From Clostridium sp. UBA699 (GTDB taxonomy: Bacteria > Bacillota > Clostridia > Clostridiales > Clostridiaceae), in contig DBML01000016.1 in the NCBI GenBank assembly GCA_002298915.1, forward strand, positions 87,456-151,455: a stretch of 64,000 bases of DNA, given 5' to 3'. The notes under the pieces were generated by a model, which worked only from the letters and a program-made list of their open reading frames with translations, was not told where the DNA came from and did no database searches. The translations under genes and the position numbers were made by a program. Positions 1 to 8,818 of the stretch are shown here, piece after piece (position 1 is the stretch's first letter; every line of letters begins with the position of its first letter).

Positions 1-803
1 ACGTCCTCAAGCTTTGTTTTCTTCATGTTCTGGCATACCATCGAGCCGCAAGGCACGAAGAATTTCTTGCCAGGGTTCTGCTTCTCCATTTCGTAAAGGA
101 TGCCTTCCTCTGTAACTACTATGAACTCCTTCTTGCTGCTGTCTGTCGCATGCTTGAGTATGCCGCTTGTGCTTCCCACGTAGTCTGCAAGGGCGCATAC
201 CTCAGGCTCGCATTCAGGATGGGCTATCACCTCCGCATCCGGATGCAGCCTCTTGAGATCAAGAACGTCCTCGGCGGTGACTCTTGCGTGGGTCACGCAG
301 AAGCCCGGCCAGAGTATGAATTCCTTCTCAGGAAACTTGTCTGCCAGGTACTGTCCCAGGTTTTTATCCGGAAGGAATATTATCTTCTTGTTGTCGATGT
401 TCCCGAATATCCTCTCGGCAGATGACGATGTTACCGAAACATCGCAGAGTGCCTTGACTTCAGTTGTCGAGTTGATGTAGCAGACCACCAGCGCATCAGG
501 ATGCTCCTCCTTCAGCTTCTGAACTCCTTCCGCGTCTGCCATGTCCGCCATAGGGCATCCGGCATCGAGAACCGGAAGAAGAACGGTCTTTTCCGGAGAC
601 AGTATCTTTGCGCTTTCTGCCATGAATTTCACCCCGCAGAAAACGATGAGCTGCTCTTCGCACTGGCTGGCTATGACGCTCAGATGGTAGGAATCGCCCA
701 CGTCGTCGGCAATCTCCTGGATTTCAGGCAGCTGATAATAGTGTGCCAGTATTCTGGCCTTTTTTTCTTTTTTTAGCCTAAGGATCTCTTCTTTATAGTT
801 CAT
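1..803 (-). CDS. nadA: Quinolinate synthase NadA (C-terminal part beyond the left edge)
   Basis: NadA condenses iminoaspartate with dihydroxyacetone phosphate to quinolinate, the first committed step to NAD, using a [4Fe-4S] cluster. About 267 codons are visible from the ATG at 803 and the frame is still open at base 1, so the gene is cut by the window and not broken. The N-terminus carries the family's LAHYYQLPEIQ and DSYHLS segments. The cluster cysteine regions (DAGCPMADM, GFCVTHARV, HPECEPEV) and the GSTSGI substrate loop follow. A weak G-rich ribosome site (AAGGGTGGG) lies 8 to 10 bases before the ATG. nadB and nadC would be expected next, to the left. A promoter and a NiaR-like operator lie upstream. 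The assignment is certain. Confidence 0.96.
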   Translation of the reverse strand, partial: MNYKEEILRLKKEKKARILAHYYQLPEIQEIADDVGDSYHLSVIASQCEEQLIVFCGVKFMAESAKILSPEKTVLLPVLDAGCPMADMADAEGVQKLKEEHPDALVVCYINSTTEVKALCDVSVTSSSAERIFGNIDNKKIIFLPDKNLGQYLADKFPEKEFILWPGFCVTHARVTAEDVLDLKRLHPDAEVIAHPECEPEVCALADYVGSTSGILKHATDSSKKEFIVVTEEGILYEMEKQNPGKKFFVPCGSMVCQNMKKTKLED

Positions 804-867
804 TTTTCAAACCCACCCTTCAGGATTTTAGCAGTATTTAAATGCACATGGCGTTTATTCACAGTAT

Positions 868-887
868 ACAGGTGTATATACACCCGT
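868..887. promoter_or_regulatory. NiaR-like operator in front of nadA
   Basis: A perfect 14-base palindrome GGTGTATATACACC (871-884) is flanked by near-symmetric bases. It contains the half-site ACAGGTGT, which I recall as the NiaR (YrxA) repressor signature in Firmicutes. It starts a few bases downstream of the nadA -10 box, where a bound repressor would block initiation. NiaR represses NAD synthesis when nicotinate is available. The dyad is seen directly; the link to NiaR rests on motif memory and gene context. Confidence 0.65.
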
Positions 888-892
888 TACTG

Positions 893-921
893 AGTATATC
901 ATTTTATTGCCAATTGTTCAA
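893..921 (-). promoter_or_regulatory. nadA promoter
   Basis: On the minus strand TTGAAC (916-921) and TATACT (893-898) are separated by 17 bases, which is a good vegetative promoter. Transcription would start within or just before the palindrome at 868-887. Confidence 0.65.
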
Positions 922-937
922 CCTCAACCCGGCCTTA

Positions 938-2011
938 TCACTGGTACAGCCTGTAATATCCGCTCTCGGATGAAAGTAGGCTCACTGTTCTGCTCCCTTG
1001 GTCATAGCTGAATACGTCAAGCTCCCCTGCCGCTTTACCCTCCAGGATTCCTGTGAAGTACAGGTGTCCTGCTTTGTCGAGAGTGAGTGTCGAATCCGAC
1101 CCTACCAGCTTGGGGAAATCGTAGTTTACGCGTTTAAGCCCTTCAGCTCCCTCCAGGTCCACTATGTACAGCGCGTCTTCCGTATCTCCAGCCATCACGC
1201 CTGACAGGTATATCTCCTTTGTTCCAGGGCTGTATACGGCGCTGTACAGATCGGAAATGTCAGAAGCTACTGTTCTGTCTGTGCCGGAATCAACGAAGCG
1301 GAGGCTTGATTCCGTACCCGTTGTTTCGAAGTACGCTATGCCGCCTTCGGCAGGTATCATCTTCATGCAGAACCCTTTGAGGTTGTCGAGGTAGACCTCC
1401 TCCTTGCCTGTGGCTGTGTTGTACTTGTATATCTTCGCGGTTCCTCCCGTTTTCTGGTTGGAGCCGTAGTATAGCAGGTTTTCGTCGTCTATCCAGCAGT
1501 ATACGCTGCCGGAAATCCTTACGTCGCTTTTGATTTCAGACCATTCCTTCGTCTCAAGGTCGAATACCTTGAGCTTCTGGACGCTGTCCAGGGAATCCTT
1601 GCTGTAGGACCTGTACGCCAGCCTTGTCCCGGATGCGTTCATCTTTATGTCCGAGGCCGAGAAGAAGTCATCAACGGTCATCAGCCTGCCGTTCCTGTAT
1701 ATCCTGATGACGTTGCCCTCGAGGTTCTGCCCCTTGGATGTCCTCACGAGCTGAGCGATCACATCCCCCTTGCTGCTCCTCTGCATCTCCGTCACGTATC
1801 CTATCTTGCTTCCTATCTTATAGAGGTTCCCGTCTTCAACGCTGTAAACGTCAGAATAGCCGCTTCCCAAGCTTTCGACCGCCGTAACCTCAGTGTACTT
1901 TGGAAACGGACCGGAAACAGCCGTTTCCTTAACAGAGCTGCTGCACGCTGTCATCAGCGAAATAGCCAAGACCAGCGCAGCTGCATTCCTAGCTAAACAC
2001 CTCTTTTTCAT
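938..2011 (-). CDS. Predicted lipoprotein, beta-propeller-like
   Basis: This 357-residue protein starts with a lipoprotein signal peptide (MKKRC, hydrophobic stretch, lipobox LMTAC), so it should be anchored on the outer face of the membrane. The mature part has repeated segments pairing a hydrophobic or aromatic strand with polar turns, such as VYCWIDDENLLYYGS, KIYKYNTATGKEEVYLDN and KEIYLSGVMAG. These resemble the blades of a TolB or DUF5050-like propeller. No catalytic motif is visible. Its ATG overlaps the dapF stop codon (TGATG), so it is translationally coupled to dapF, although no functional link to lysine or wall synthesis is evident. The function is unknown. Confidence 0.8.
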   Translation of the reverse strand: MKKRCLARNAAALVLAISLMTACSSSVKETAVSGPFPKYTEVTAVESLGSGYSDVYSVEDGNLYKIGSKIGYVTEMQRSSKGDVIAQLVRTSKGQNLEGNVIRIYRNGRLMTVDDFFSASDIKMNASGTRLAYRSYSKDSLDSVQKLKVFDLETKEWSEIKSDVRISGSVYCWIDDENLLYYGSNQKTGGTAKIYKYNTATGKEEVYLDNLKGFCMKMIPAEGGIAYFETTGTESSLRFVDSGTDRTVASDISDLYSAVYSPGTKEIYLSGVMAGDTEDALYIVDLEGAEGLKRVNYDFPKLVGSDSTLTLDKAGHLYFTGILEGKAAGELDVFSYDQGSRTVSLLSSESGYYRLYQ

Positions 2012-2832
2012 CAGATATCGACTTCCCCCTTGAAGCTGAGCTCGGCCGGGCCTGTCATGAAGACGCTGGATCCCTCGATCTCGATGAAGAGAACGCCGCC
2101 CGGCACATGCACCCTGACCCTGCTGTCTGTTAGTCCCAGCCTGTTGGCTGCCACGACGCAGGCGCAGCTTCCTGTTCCGCAGGCGAGAGTCGGGCCAGCT
2201 CCCCTCTCCCAGGTTTTTACCTTCACCGTGCCCCTGTCGACTACCTCGCAGAAGTTGACGTTGGTGCCTTTTTTGAAGAGAGGGTTCTTCTCTATCGCCC
2301 TTCCTTCCGCAACGTCGAAGCTGTCCAGCTTTCCGAAGATCACCGTGTGGGGCACCCCCATCTGCATCGTAGTTATCCTGTAGGTCCTGCCGTTTTCGGC
2401 AAGCTCCCTGTCGACTATCTCGTTTGAGGAATCTCCGAAGTACGCCTCAGGCGCGAAGGACGGCGAGCCCATGTCTATCCTGACTTCCTTGACCTTGCCG
2501 TTCTCCCTGAAAACCTCTGCAGTCTTAACGCCGTCTCCGGTCTCCACCGTTATGCTGTCTCCCGGTACTATCCCCTCGTCGCACACATACTTGACGAAGC
2601 ACCTGAGCCCGTTTCCGCACATGGAAGCGTAGGAGCCGTCCGCGTTGATTATCACCATCTGGGTCTGGGCCCTGCCGCTGTCCCTTACTATAAGGATGCC
2701 GTCGGCTCCGATTGAGAAATGCCTGTCGCAAAGCTTTGCGGCTAGCTCCCCTTCCCTTCCCGCGAAGCTGTTTTCCCTGTCATCTATAACAACAAAATCA
2801 TTTCCAGTTCCCTGTAATTTTGTGAATTTCAT
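2011..2832 (-). CDS. dapF: Diaminopimelate epimerase DapF
   Basis: DapF converts LL- to meso-diaminopimelate, the precursor of lysine and of the peptidoglycan cross-link. The two catalytic cysteines are visible in MCGNGLRCF and LACGTGSCAC, and the N-terminal KLQGTGNDFVVID signature is intact. The frame is open to 2853, but the GAAAGAGG ribosome site sits directly against the first possible ATG and about seven bases before the ATG at 2832. The 273-residue form starting MKFTKLQ is therefore preferred, and it matches the usual family length. A lipoprotein gene is coupled downstream and rqcH diverges upstream. The DNPR motif of MurE (23.9 kb) fits use of the DapF product in the wall. Confidence 0.95.
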   Translation of the reverse strand: MKFTKLQGTGNDFVVIDDRENSFAGREGELAAKLCDRHFSIGADGILIVRDSGRAQTQMVIINADGSYASMCGNGLRCFVKYVCDEGIVPGDSITVETGDGVKTAEVFRENGKVKEVRIDMGSPSFAPEAYFGDSSNEIVDRELAENGRTYRITTMQMGVPHTVIFGKLDSFDVAEGRAIEKNPLFKKGTNVNFCEVVDRGTVKVKTWERGAGPTLACGTGSCACVVAANRLGLTDSRVRVHVPGGVLFIEIEGSSVFMTGPAELSFKGEVDI

Positions 2833-3003
2833 AGCCATACCTCTTTCCATCAATTTGTAAAATCTTCCTTAGAATAAGTATATTACTTGAGGCCTCTTTT
2901 ATCAACCAAAAGCAACGGTTTATTCGAACTTTTTATCGTGTTGTATAAATGGTATACTAGACATGTACAATCATTTTGAGAAACGCTTGAGAGGATGAAT
3001 AGC

Positions 3004-4734
3004 ATGGCATTTGATGGAATATTTATATACAGCCTGGTTACAGAACTGAAAAACACGATAATAGGCGGAAGGGTGGAGAAGGTCAACCAGCCTGAGAAGG
3101 ACGAGGTCGTCCTTACCGTGAAGAACGGCAGGTCCGCCCACAAGCTTTCACTCAGCGCGAGCGCCGTCTACCCGAAGCTCTACATAACGGGGATCTCCAA
3201 GACGAACCCTCAGGTACCTCCGATGTTCTGCATGGTCCTCAGGAAATACCTCGTTGGCGCCAGGATCCTCGACATAAGGCAGCTCGACACCGACAGGGTC
3301 ATATTCATCGACTTCCAGAGCATGGACGAGCTCGGCTACGACAGCGTCTACACCCTGGCGGTGGAGATCATGGGCAAGCACAGCAACATCACGCTCATCA
3401 GGCAGAGGGACAACATCGTCATGGACTGCATTAAGCACATATCCTTCGACATGAACACGATGAGGAGCCTCCTTCCCGGGACGAAGTACGTTTTTCCGCC
3501 GGAATCAGGGAAGCTGAGCCCGCTAGGCTTCAGCTGCGATGAACTGAACAGCTATGCAGCTGATAACAGCGTCGCCTTCAACACAGGCTTCTTTTCGAAC
3601 GTCTTTACCGGAATAAGCAGGCCCCTCTCGAAGGAGCTGTCCTTCAGGCTGGATAAGGCGGGCATAGAATTGAGCGCAGGAAACCTGGAAGAGGTCTGCA
3701 GCTTCGCTACCGGATTCTTCGGCAGGATCAAGGACGGAGATTTCACCTTCGCACTATACGAAAGCGACGAGGGCGTCAAGGAGTTCTACTGCGAGAGGCT
3801 GCATAGCCTTGAGGGCCTCAAGGAGACCATATTCGGCTCCGGCTCAGAGCTTGTGGAGAGGTTCTACTATGAGAAGGACAGGGCAGACCGCCTGAAGAAC
3901 AGGAGCTCAGACCTGCAGAAGCTTATCAACGTAAACCTGGACAGGTGCGCCAAGAAGATAAAGCTTCTTGAGGATACGCTCGCCGAATGCAGGAAGAAGG
4001 ACGATTACAAGATCCTGGGTGAGCTCCTCACTGCGAACATATACAGGATCAAGAAGGGCGACAGCGAGATCGAGGTAGTCAACTATTACAGCGAGAACGC
4101 GGAAACGGTCACCATAAAGCTGGACAAGGACAAGACGCCTTCCGAGAACACCCAGTTCTATTTCAAGAAGTACAACAAGATGAAGAAGTCCGAGGAGGCT
4201 TCGAAGATACAGATCGAGAACGCGGAGAGGGAGTACGAATACCTGCAGTCCGTGCTGACGAACATAAACAACGCGGAGAGCTACGAGGAGATTGAGGACA
4301 TAAAGAAGGAGCTGACCGAGACTGGATACATCAGGTTCAGGAAGGAGACCGGGAAGAAACCGAAGCCTACCAAGCCTATGCATTTCGTTTCCAGCGACGG
4401 CGTAGACATCTACGTAGGCAAGAACAACATCCAGAACGACTACCTGACCCTGAAGTTTGCCGAGAAGCACGACACCTGGCTCCACACGAAGAACATCCCT
4501 GGATCCCACGTCATAATAAAGCATTTCGGCCCTCCTCCCGAAAGGACTCTGCTTGAAGCCGCGCTGCTCGCCGGCTACTACAGCAAGGCGAAGGACTCTA
4601 CGAAGGTTCCCGTGGACTACACGGAGGTAAAGAACGTTCACAAGCCAAACGGTGCGAAGCCGGGCATGGTCATCTACAGGACCAACAAAACAGTTTACGT
4701 GGATCCTGTGAAGCCTGAGCTGGTGCAGAAATAA
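3004..4734 (+). CDS. rqcH: Rqc2/NEMF-family ribosome quality control protein RqcH
   Basis: RqcH binds obstructed 50S subunits carrying peptidyl-tRNA and recruits tRNA-Ala to add degradative alanine tails. The older annotation is fibronectin-binding protein. The 576 residues show the NFACT-N domain (MAFDGIFIYSLVTEL), a helix-hairpin-helix region, long charged coiled coils (about 290-430), and a C-terminal NFACT-R domain with YVGKNNIQNDYLTLK and DTWLHTKNIPGSHVI. The ATG at 2995 abuts GAGAGG, whereas the ATG at 3004 is nine bases beyond it, so 3004 is chosen. The gene stands alone and diverges from dapF. A possible -10 (TATACT) lies near 2954. Confidence 0.94.
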   Translation: MAFDGIFIYSLVTELKNTIIGGRVEKVNQPEKDEVVLTVKNGRSAHKLSLSASAVYPKLYITGISKTNPQVPPMFCMVLRKYLVGARILDIRQLDTDRVIFIDFQSMDELGYDSVYTLAVEIMGKHSNITLIRQRDNIVMDCIKHISFDMNTMRSLLPGTKYVFPPESGKLSPLGFSCDELNSYAADNSVAFNTGFFSNVFTGISRPLSKELSFRLDKAGIELSAGNLEEVCSFATGFFGRIKDGDFTFALYESDEGVKEFYCERLHSLEGLKETIFGSGSELVERFYYEKDRADRLKNRSSDLQKLINVNLDRCAKKIKLLEDTLAECRKKDDYKILGELLTANIYRIKKGDSEIEVVNYYSENAETVTIKLDKDKTPSENTQFYFKKYNKMKKSEEASKIQIENAEREYEYLQSVLTNINNAESYEEIEDIKKELTETGYIRFRKETGKKPKPTKPMHFVSSDGVDIYVGKNNIQNDYLTLKFAEKHDTWLHTKNIPGSHVIIKHFGPPPERTLLEAALLAGYYSKAKDSTKVPVDYTEVKNVHKPNGAKPGMVIYRTNKTVYVDPVKPELVQK

Positions 4735-4901
4735 ATTTCATCGGGCGCCATGCGGGTAAAGCACGGCGCTCTCTTGCTGTCCCGCTGCGTATTCAGGGGC
4801 CTCAATGAATGTTCGCATTAAGTGTTGTTGGAAAATTGACTGCTATTCGTGATGATTTGTGGTATTGTTATGGTAGTTGAAAACACAGGAGATCATAGCT
4901 T

Positions 4902-5978
4902 ATGGATATCAAAGAGAAGATCAAAAACCTCCCCGCCTCACCAGGCGTGTATCTCATGAAGGATTCGCTTGGCAGCGTAATCTATGTGGGCAAATCCAAA
5001 AACCTGAGGAACAGGGTGGGCTCCTATTTCATAAATTCGAAATCTCACTCACCCAAGGTGTTGAAGCTGGTAAAGAACCTGAAGGACTTTGACTATCAGC
5101 TGACAGATACGGAATTCGAAGCCCTGCTGCTTGAAAACAAGCTGATAAAGGAGATCAAACCTACGTACAACCGGCAGATGAAAAGCCCTAAGGGTTACTG
5201 CTACGTCTGCATTAACATGGACGAAAAATACCCGGGTATCGAAATCTGCATGGAACCGGTCAGTGACCAAGGAAAGCTTTGTTTCGGACCTTACACCAGC
5301 AGGAATACCGTTGAAAGAGCCCTTTGCGGAATAAAAGATCACTGCCGGATATTGTGCAATTACAGCAGCGGAAAGTCTTCGGGCTGCCTTAGGTATTCCA
5401 TGGGCTTGTGCCTGGGAATGTGCACGTATGAAGCTTCACAGGAGCAGTACCTTGACCTTCTTGAAAAAGTGAAAGGCCTGCTGAGCGGCGCTGATCAGAC
5501 CATTATTGAAGAAATGAAGCAGGAAATGAATGCGAGCGCTGAAAACTTTGATTTTGAGAAAGCAGCCAAATACAGGGACTATATAAGGGCGGTTTCCCAT
5601 TTAACAGGCACTGCAAAAATGCTGGAATTCGCACAAACCAATATAAATTTTGCAGTTGCCGACTTCCTGAACGACAGTGAAATTAAAATATTCCTGGTGC
5701 GGTACAACAAGCTGCTTTTCAGCGAAAAATACGACCTCAACAGCATGGATTCTGAAAAAATCAGGAAAGAACTTCAAAGAAATATCCTGTCATGTTTCGG
5801 CGATGCGATGAAATGTACCGGCAGTATCGGTAAGGATGAGATAGATGAAGCTCATATAATATACCATTACCTGAAAAGCCCTGAAAGGACATGCAGTTGT
5901 GCTCCTATTGAGGAACAGTGGATTAAGGATGCTGATAGCTTAAAAATCAGAAGTGCGGTTGATGAATTGATCTTGTAG
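4902..5978 (+). CDS. UvrC/Cho-like GIY-YIG endonuclease lacking the C-terminal nuclease half
   Basis: The N-terminal 100 residues are a canonical UvrC GIY-YIG domain: GVYLMKDSLGSVIYVGKSK, the catalytic arginine in NLRNRV, and the metal-binding glutamate in LLLENKLIKEIKPTYN. A cysteine-rich stretch (CRILC...GCLRY...LCLGMC, about 150-178) matches the region that holds an iron-sulfur cluster in UvrC. A UVR segment (FDFEKAAKYRDYIR, about 222-235) follows. The protein ends at 358 residues, where UvrC (about 600) would continue with the RNase H-like 5' nuclease and helix-hairpin-helix domains. It therefore resembles E. coli Cho, which cuts only on the 3' side of damage. It ends in TAG, and no C-terminal half follows. 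The ribosome site is AGGAG, 11 bases before the ATG. Confidence 0.85.
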   Translation: MDIKEKIKNLPASPGVYLMKDSLGSVIYVGKSKNLRNRVGSYFINSKSHSPKVLKLVKNLKDFDYQLTDTEFEALLLENKLIKEIKPTYNRQMKSPKGYCYVCINMDEKYPGIEICMEPVSDQGKLCFGPYTSRNTVERALCGIKDHCRILCNYSSGKSSGCLRYSMGLCLGMCTYEASQEQYLDLLEKVKGLLSGADQTIIEEMKQEMNASAENFDFEKAAKYRDYIRAVSHLTGTAKMLEFAQTNINFAVADFLNDSEIKIFLVRYNKLLFSEKYDLNSMDSEKIRKELQRNILSCFGDAMKCTGSIGKDEIDEAHIIYHYLKSPERTCSCAPIEEQWIKDADSLKIRSAVDELIL

Positions 5979-5979
5979 A

Positions 5980-6435
5980 TCAGTCCACACCCGCACTTTT
6001 CACTTTGATCCCTATTTGCTTTAATTCCTCCAGCTCTTCCTGACTCGGATCGACGAAGTAGAACTCCCCTTCATGGGTTGTGCTGATCATCCATGCCGTA
6101 TCCTTGTCTTTCATGAAGCACAGGTCTTCCGGAAGAACGGGAAGCATCCAGCTTTTCAATCCCGAAGAATATTTTCTCAGGATGCTTATTGTTTCATCGT
6201 TCATCTTGTAGTGATTGATCTCAGCAAAGCCCGTGATCTCTGTTCCGGGCCAGCTGCTGTCGTAATCTTCATATGTCAGGTAGGGTTTCAGTTCTGCAAG
6301 AATATTTTCGACATTACTCCCCTGCCTTAATGATGTCCTCAGAACCAAGAGGAATTCCAAGCAATATTTTTGTGCCAGCCGAAGCAATGCCTCGTACATA
6401 TAGTATTGAACGGTATTTTCAATGTAATATAGCAT
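5980..6435 (-). CDS. Hypothetical protein
   Basis: I do not recognise this 151-residue soluble protein. The frame is open to 6567 but would overlap the next gene. The ATG at 6435 has GGGGGAGG five bases upstream, so the shorter form is chosen. It has no signal peptide or membrane segment. Notable features are the aromatic-rich start MLYYIENTVQYYMYE, the motif LPEDLCFMKDKDTAWMIST and an acidic C-terminus (QEELEELKQIGIKV). It converges tail to tail with the UvrC-like gene, with a one-base gap. It marks the right end of the AT-rich islet and may belong to the same transcription unit as the gene at 6489-7232. Confidence 0.65.
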   Translation of the reverse strand: MLYYIENTVQYYMYEALLRLAQKYCLEFLLVLRTSLRQGSNVENILAELKPYLTYEDYDSSWPGTEITGFAEINHYKMNDETISILRKYSSGLKSWMLPVLPEDLCFMKDKDTAWMISTTHEGEFYFVDPSQEELEELKQIGIKVKSAGVD

Positions 6436-6488
6436 TGCATCCTCCCCCATATCTCCATCATAAATTGATTCTCTTCTGACAAATTGTC

Positions 6489-7232
6489 TTACCAGCTTTC
6501 TGCAAAATATATTATTTCTTTTCGCTGTTTGCTTATAGCGACAAGTGTTATGACGCCATGATTCCAATCATTCGGTTTGTAAGCTTTGCTGTCAATCAAA
6601 TATATTACGAAGTCTTCTGGCAAATCTGTATAACCAAGATTGTCAAACATCCCTGTACAAATACCATTTTCGCCTGCTTCGCTATCGTTTGGTTTCCCTA
6701 CCCATTTTGAGTTTAGAGAAAATTCTTTGCTATAGTTCTCTATTGATTCAATATCAGTTGCAAATTTCAAAAGGAATACTTCACCCCCCTGCAAGAATGC
6801 AGGATTGTATTGAAACACAATATCTTTTGCATTATTAGGGATTTCACTTGGAAAACATTTTATCAATTCATTATCGGGATAATCACTCAACTGTAAAACT
6901 CTTTGGTACTTGCCAGCGTCCTTTGTTTCTGTTGTTGCGGTATCGAACGATATTACAATGAGTGCAAAGAGCATAAAAAAACCTAAGATGATAATTACCA
7001 AGCATGTACTTACTGGTGAAGAAGCAATTTTGTATCTTTCTTTCGCACCTAAAAAAGTCATTATTCCAAAGCAGGCAAATGGCACAAGGAATATCAGACC
7101 TTCAAGATATTTTGGCTCTACCGATGTTGTAATCAAAACAAAATATATCCTTACAAATGCAAAAAAAGATATTATCGTCATTATCGCTGGGAAAGGTGCC
7201 TTGGAAAATAATTCAGATATTTTGCTGATCAT
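6489..7232 (-). CDS. Hypothetical membrane protein
   Basis: This 247-residue protein is unrecognised. Three hydrophobic segments occupy about the first 115 residues (around FPAIMTIISFFAFVRIYFVL, GLIFLVPFACFGIMTFLG and CLVIIILGFFMLFALIVI). About 130 residues of mixed-charge sequence follow, and the three-helix topology would put them outside if the N-terminus is inside. The DNA is clearly more AT-rich than the neighbouring core genes. No catalytic motif was found. The gene belongs to a same-strand run of membrane and lipoprotein genes up to 9154. Confidence 0.6.
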   Translation of the reverse strand: MISKISELFSKAPFPAIMTIISFFAFVRIYFVLITTSVEPKYLEGLIFLVPFACFGIMTFLGAKERYKIASSPVSTCLVIIILGFFMLFALIVISFDTATTETKDAGKYQRVLQLSDYPDNELIKCFPSEIPNNAKDIVFQYNPAFLQGGEVFLLKFATDIESIENYSKEFSLNSKWVGKPNDSEAGENGICTGMFDNLGYTDLPEDFVIYLIDSKAYKPNDWNHGVITLVAISKQRKEIIYFAESW

Positions 7233-7326
7233 ATTCCTACACCAAAAAACATCAAATTTATGAGAGTAACTTTAATCGACATTTTACACCCCCAATAATA
7301 AAATCGCAGAAAACGGCAATCACTGC

Positions 7327-8037
7327 CTAAAATTTACTTATACTCGCGAGCATTTCATCAAATCTGAACGTGGTGCCAAAGAAAACTGCACTGAGCGTTA
7401 AAGATATTACCAGCAGAACATATGATGCTATGAACTTTTTCCTGCTGCGTTCATCTATACTGAAATATGGATCAGCTTTATGTTTCTTCGTGAAATTATA
7501 TGTTTGGTAAATGCCAACAATCAAAACTATGCCTGTTATCAATTTACCTTTCATTCTTTCTGCCGATATGAACATGTACAGCAAAAAAGGAAGCCCAATA
7601 TAGCACATCTTAGGCGATATCGCTTCTGCGATATGCCCACCGTCAAGAGGTCTTACAGGTATCAGGTTCAACAGGTTGATTATCACAGAAGCAAAACACA
7701 ATATTAGGAACGTAGTGTCATATGTAAAAAAATAGATCGAATAAAAAGCAATCCCCAGAACACTCCCGAACACAGGACCTGAAATTGCAACGACAGCGTT
7801 CTCCCTGCAGTTCTCGATATTCTCATGGGTTATATATGCTCCAAAGGGAGTAAATCCTCCGAAAGAAACCTTGATTTTCAAATATCTTGCCGCAGCGTAA
7901 TGTCCAGCTTCATGGACAATGAGAATCATAAGATACCCTATGGCAAAATACAGGTTGAACACATATCCTAAAATGAACACTGTCATAGATACTATAAAAA
8001 TGTTAAGTATTATTTTCCAAAAGCTCATATTACCCAT
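7327..8037 (-). CDS. M50 (site-2-protease-like) membrane metallopeptidase
   Basis: M50 proteases are zinc enzymes that cut substrates within or near the membrane. This 236-residue protein has the zinc-binding HEAGH motif in a hydrophobic helix (LIVHEAGHYAAARYL, about 41-55) and the second metal-ligand motif NLIPVRPLDGGHI about 90 residues later, in family order. About five hydrophobic segments are visible. There is no PDZ domain, so it is a minimal member, closer to SpoIVFB-like or peptidase-associated types than to RseP. The start at 8037 or three codons later cannot be settled (AGGACAGG precedes both). Its neighbours are unknown membrane proteins and a lipoprotein, and the substrate is unknown. 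Confidence 0.82.
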   Translation of the reverse strand: MGNMSFWKIILNIFIVSMTVFILGYVFNLYFAIGYLMILIVHEAGHYAAARYLKIKVSFGGFTPFGAYITHENIENCRENAVVAISGPVFGSVLGIAFYSIYFFTYDTTFLILCFASVIINLLNLIPVRPLDGGHIAEAISPKMCYIGLPFLLYMFISAERMKGKLITGIVLIVGIYQTYNFTKKHKADPYFSIDERSRKKFIASYVLLVISLTLSAVFFGTTFRFDEMLASISKF

Positions 8038-8068
8038 CCTGTCCTTAATTTTATGAAATCCATCAAAA

Positions 8069-8524
8069 TCAGTTCACATTCTTCAAATCGATTGTCTGCA
8101 CATCTCCGTCAAGGTTAATCGTCACCTTAATTGCCTCATCCTTATCTGGCATCAGCTCTCCCTTTCCTTCTGACCTGAACGTGAACACCTTCTGGCTCAA
8201 AGGTGCATCGTTGTCATGATCCTCGGTAAGCTTTCCGCCTCCGGTACCGGTGTCGTATGATATCTCCAAATATTTCACAGAATACAGCTCAGATACATCC
8301 CCTTTATAGATTACAGTGAGCACCTTCGTTGCTTCGCTTTCGTAGTGAAGTTTACCGTCAACTTTGCTCCATGAATCGGTCCCGTCCACCTTATATTCAG
8401 CAGTCCAAAGCTCGCTTTCGCCTCTAAAAATGTAGTTGTGTCTGGTGACGTCCATATTTGAGCAGCCCATGAAAATAATCAGCGTTGCAATAAAAAGCAA
8501 AGCTATTTTTCTCAACCCATACAT
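8069..8524 (-). CDS. Small predicted lipoprotein
   Basis: This 151-residue protein has a lipoprotein signal (MYGLRKIALLFIATLIIF followed by the lipobox FMGC). The mature domain of about 130 residues is rich in alternating hydrophobic strands with a charged, glycine-rich turn (YDTGTGGGKLTEDHDND). It looks like a single beta sandwich with an export role in the envelope. No family is recognised with certainty. It lies three bases from the small membrane protein gene at 8528-8701 and 31 bases before the M50 protease gene, in the AT-rich islet. A role as partner or substrate of that protease is conjecture. Confidence 0.65.
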   Translation of the reverse strand: MYGLRKIALLFIATLIIFMGCSNMDVTRHNYIFRGESELWTAEYKVDGTDSWSKVDGKLHYESEATKVLTVIYKGDVSELYSVKYLEISYDTGTGGGKLTEDHDNDAPLSQKVFTFRSEGKGELMPDKDEAIKVTINLDGDVQTIDLKNVN

Positions 8525-8527
8525 CGC

Positions 8528-8701
8528 CTATCTCCTTCTGATTAGAAGGTTTGATATCGTGCCCAGTATCAATGCAGGCAGTACAGCTCCGATGAGAATC
8601 GAGATAATATGCTGGAATTTCAGTGGACTCATCAGGTTTAATACGAAAACCAGCACTAAGACTGCATAGAAGATGACATAATCTTTTTTCCTAAACTTCA
8701 T
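8528..8701 (-). CDS. Small membrane protein of 57 residues
   Basis: Two hydrophobic segments (about YVIFYAVLVLVFVLNL and IISILIGAVLPALILGTI) are joined by a short loop, with a basic start (MKFRKKD) and a basic end (LLIRRR). This looks like a two-helix membrane protein. A GGAGGG site seven bases before the ATG at 8701 fixes the start, although the frame is open to 8755. It is immediately upstream of the lipoprotein gene in the islet. The function is unknown. Confidence 0.6.
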   Translation of the reverse strand: MKFRKKDYVIFYAVLVLVFVLNLMSPLKFQHIISILIGAVLPALILGTISNLLIRRR

Positions 8702-8818
8702 CGCTATCCCTCCATTTTTTAAGTTTATACGGTAGCACAAGGAGTATATAGTCAAAAATGATCAAAGTAACAATATATTCTTTATTATTCTTGTATGGCA
8801 TCCCTTTTTTGTTAATTT

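Noticed and set aside
1..803. nadA could be read as a truncated gene
   Set aside because: The frame is open to the window edge with full conservation, so the cut is made by the window.
4735..4901. A hairpin and TTGACT box between rqcH and the UvrC-like gene
   Set aside because: The hairpin has no T-run and the box has no -10 at normal spacing, so neither a terminator nor a promoter is claimed.
5976..5978. The end of the UvrC-like gene as a selenocysteine or frameshift site
   Set aside because: The stop is TAG, and the bases after it show no continuation of the UvrC C-terminal half in any frame.
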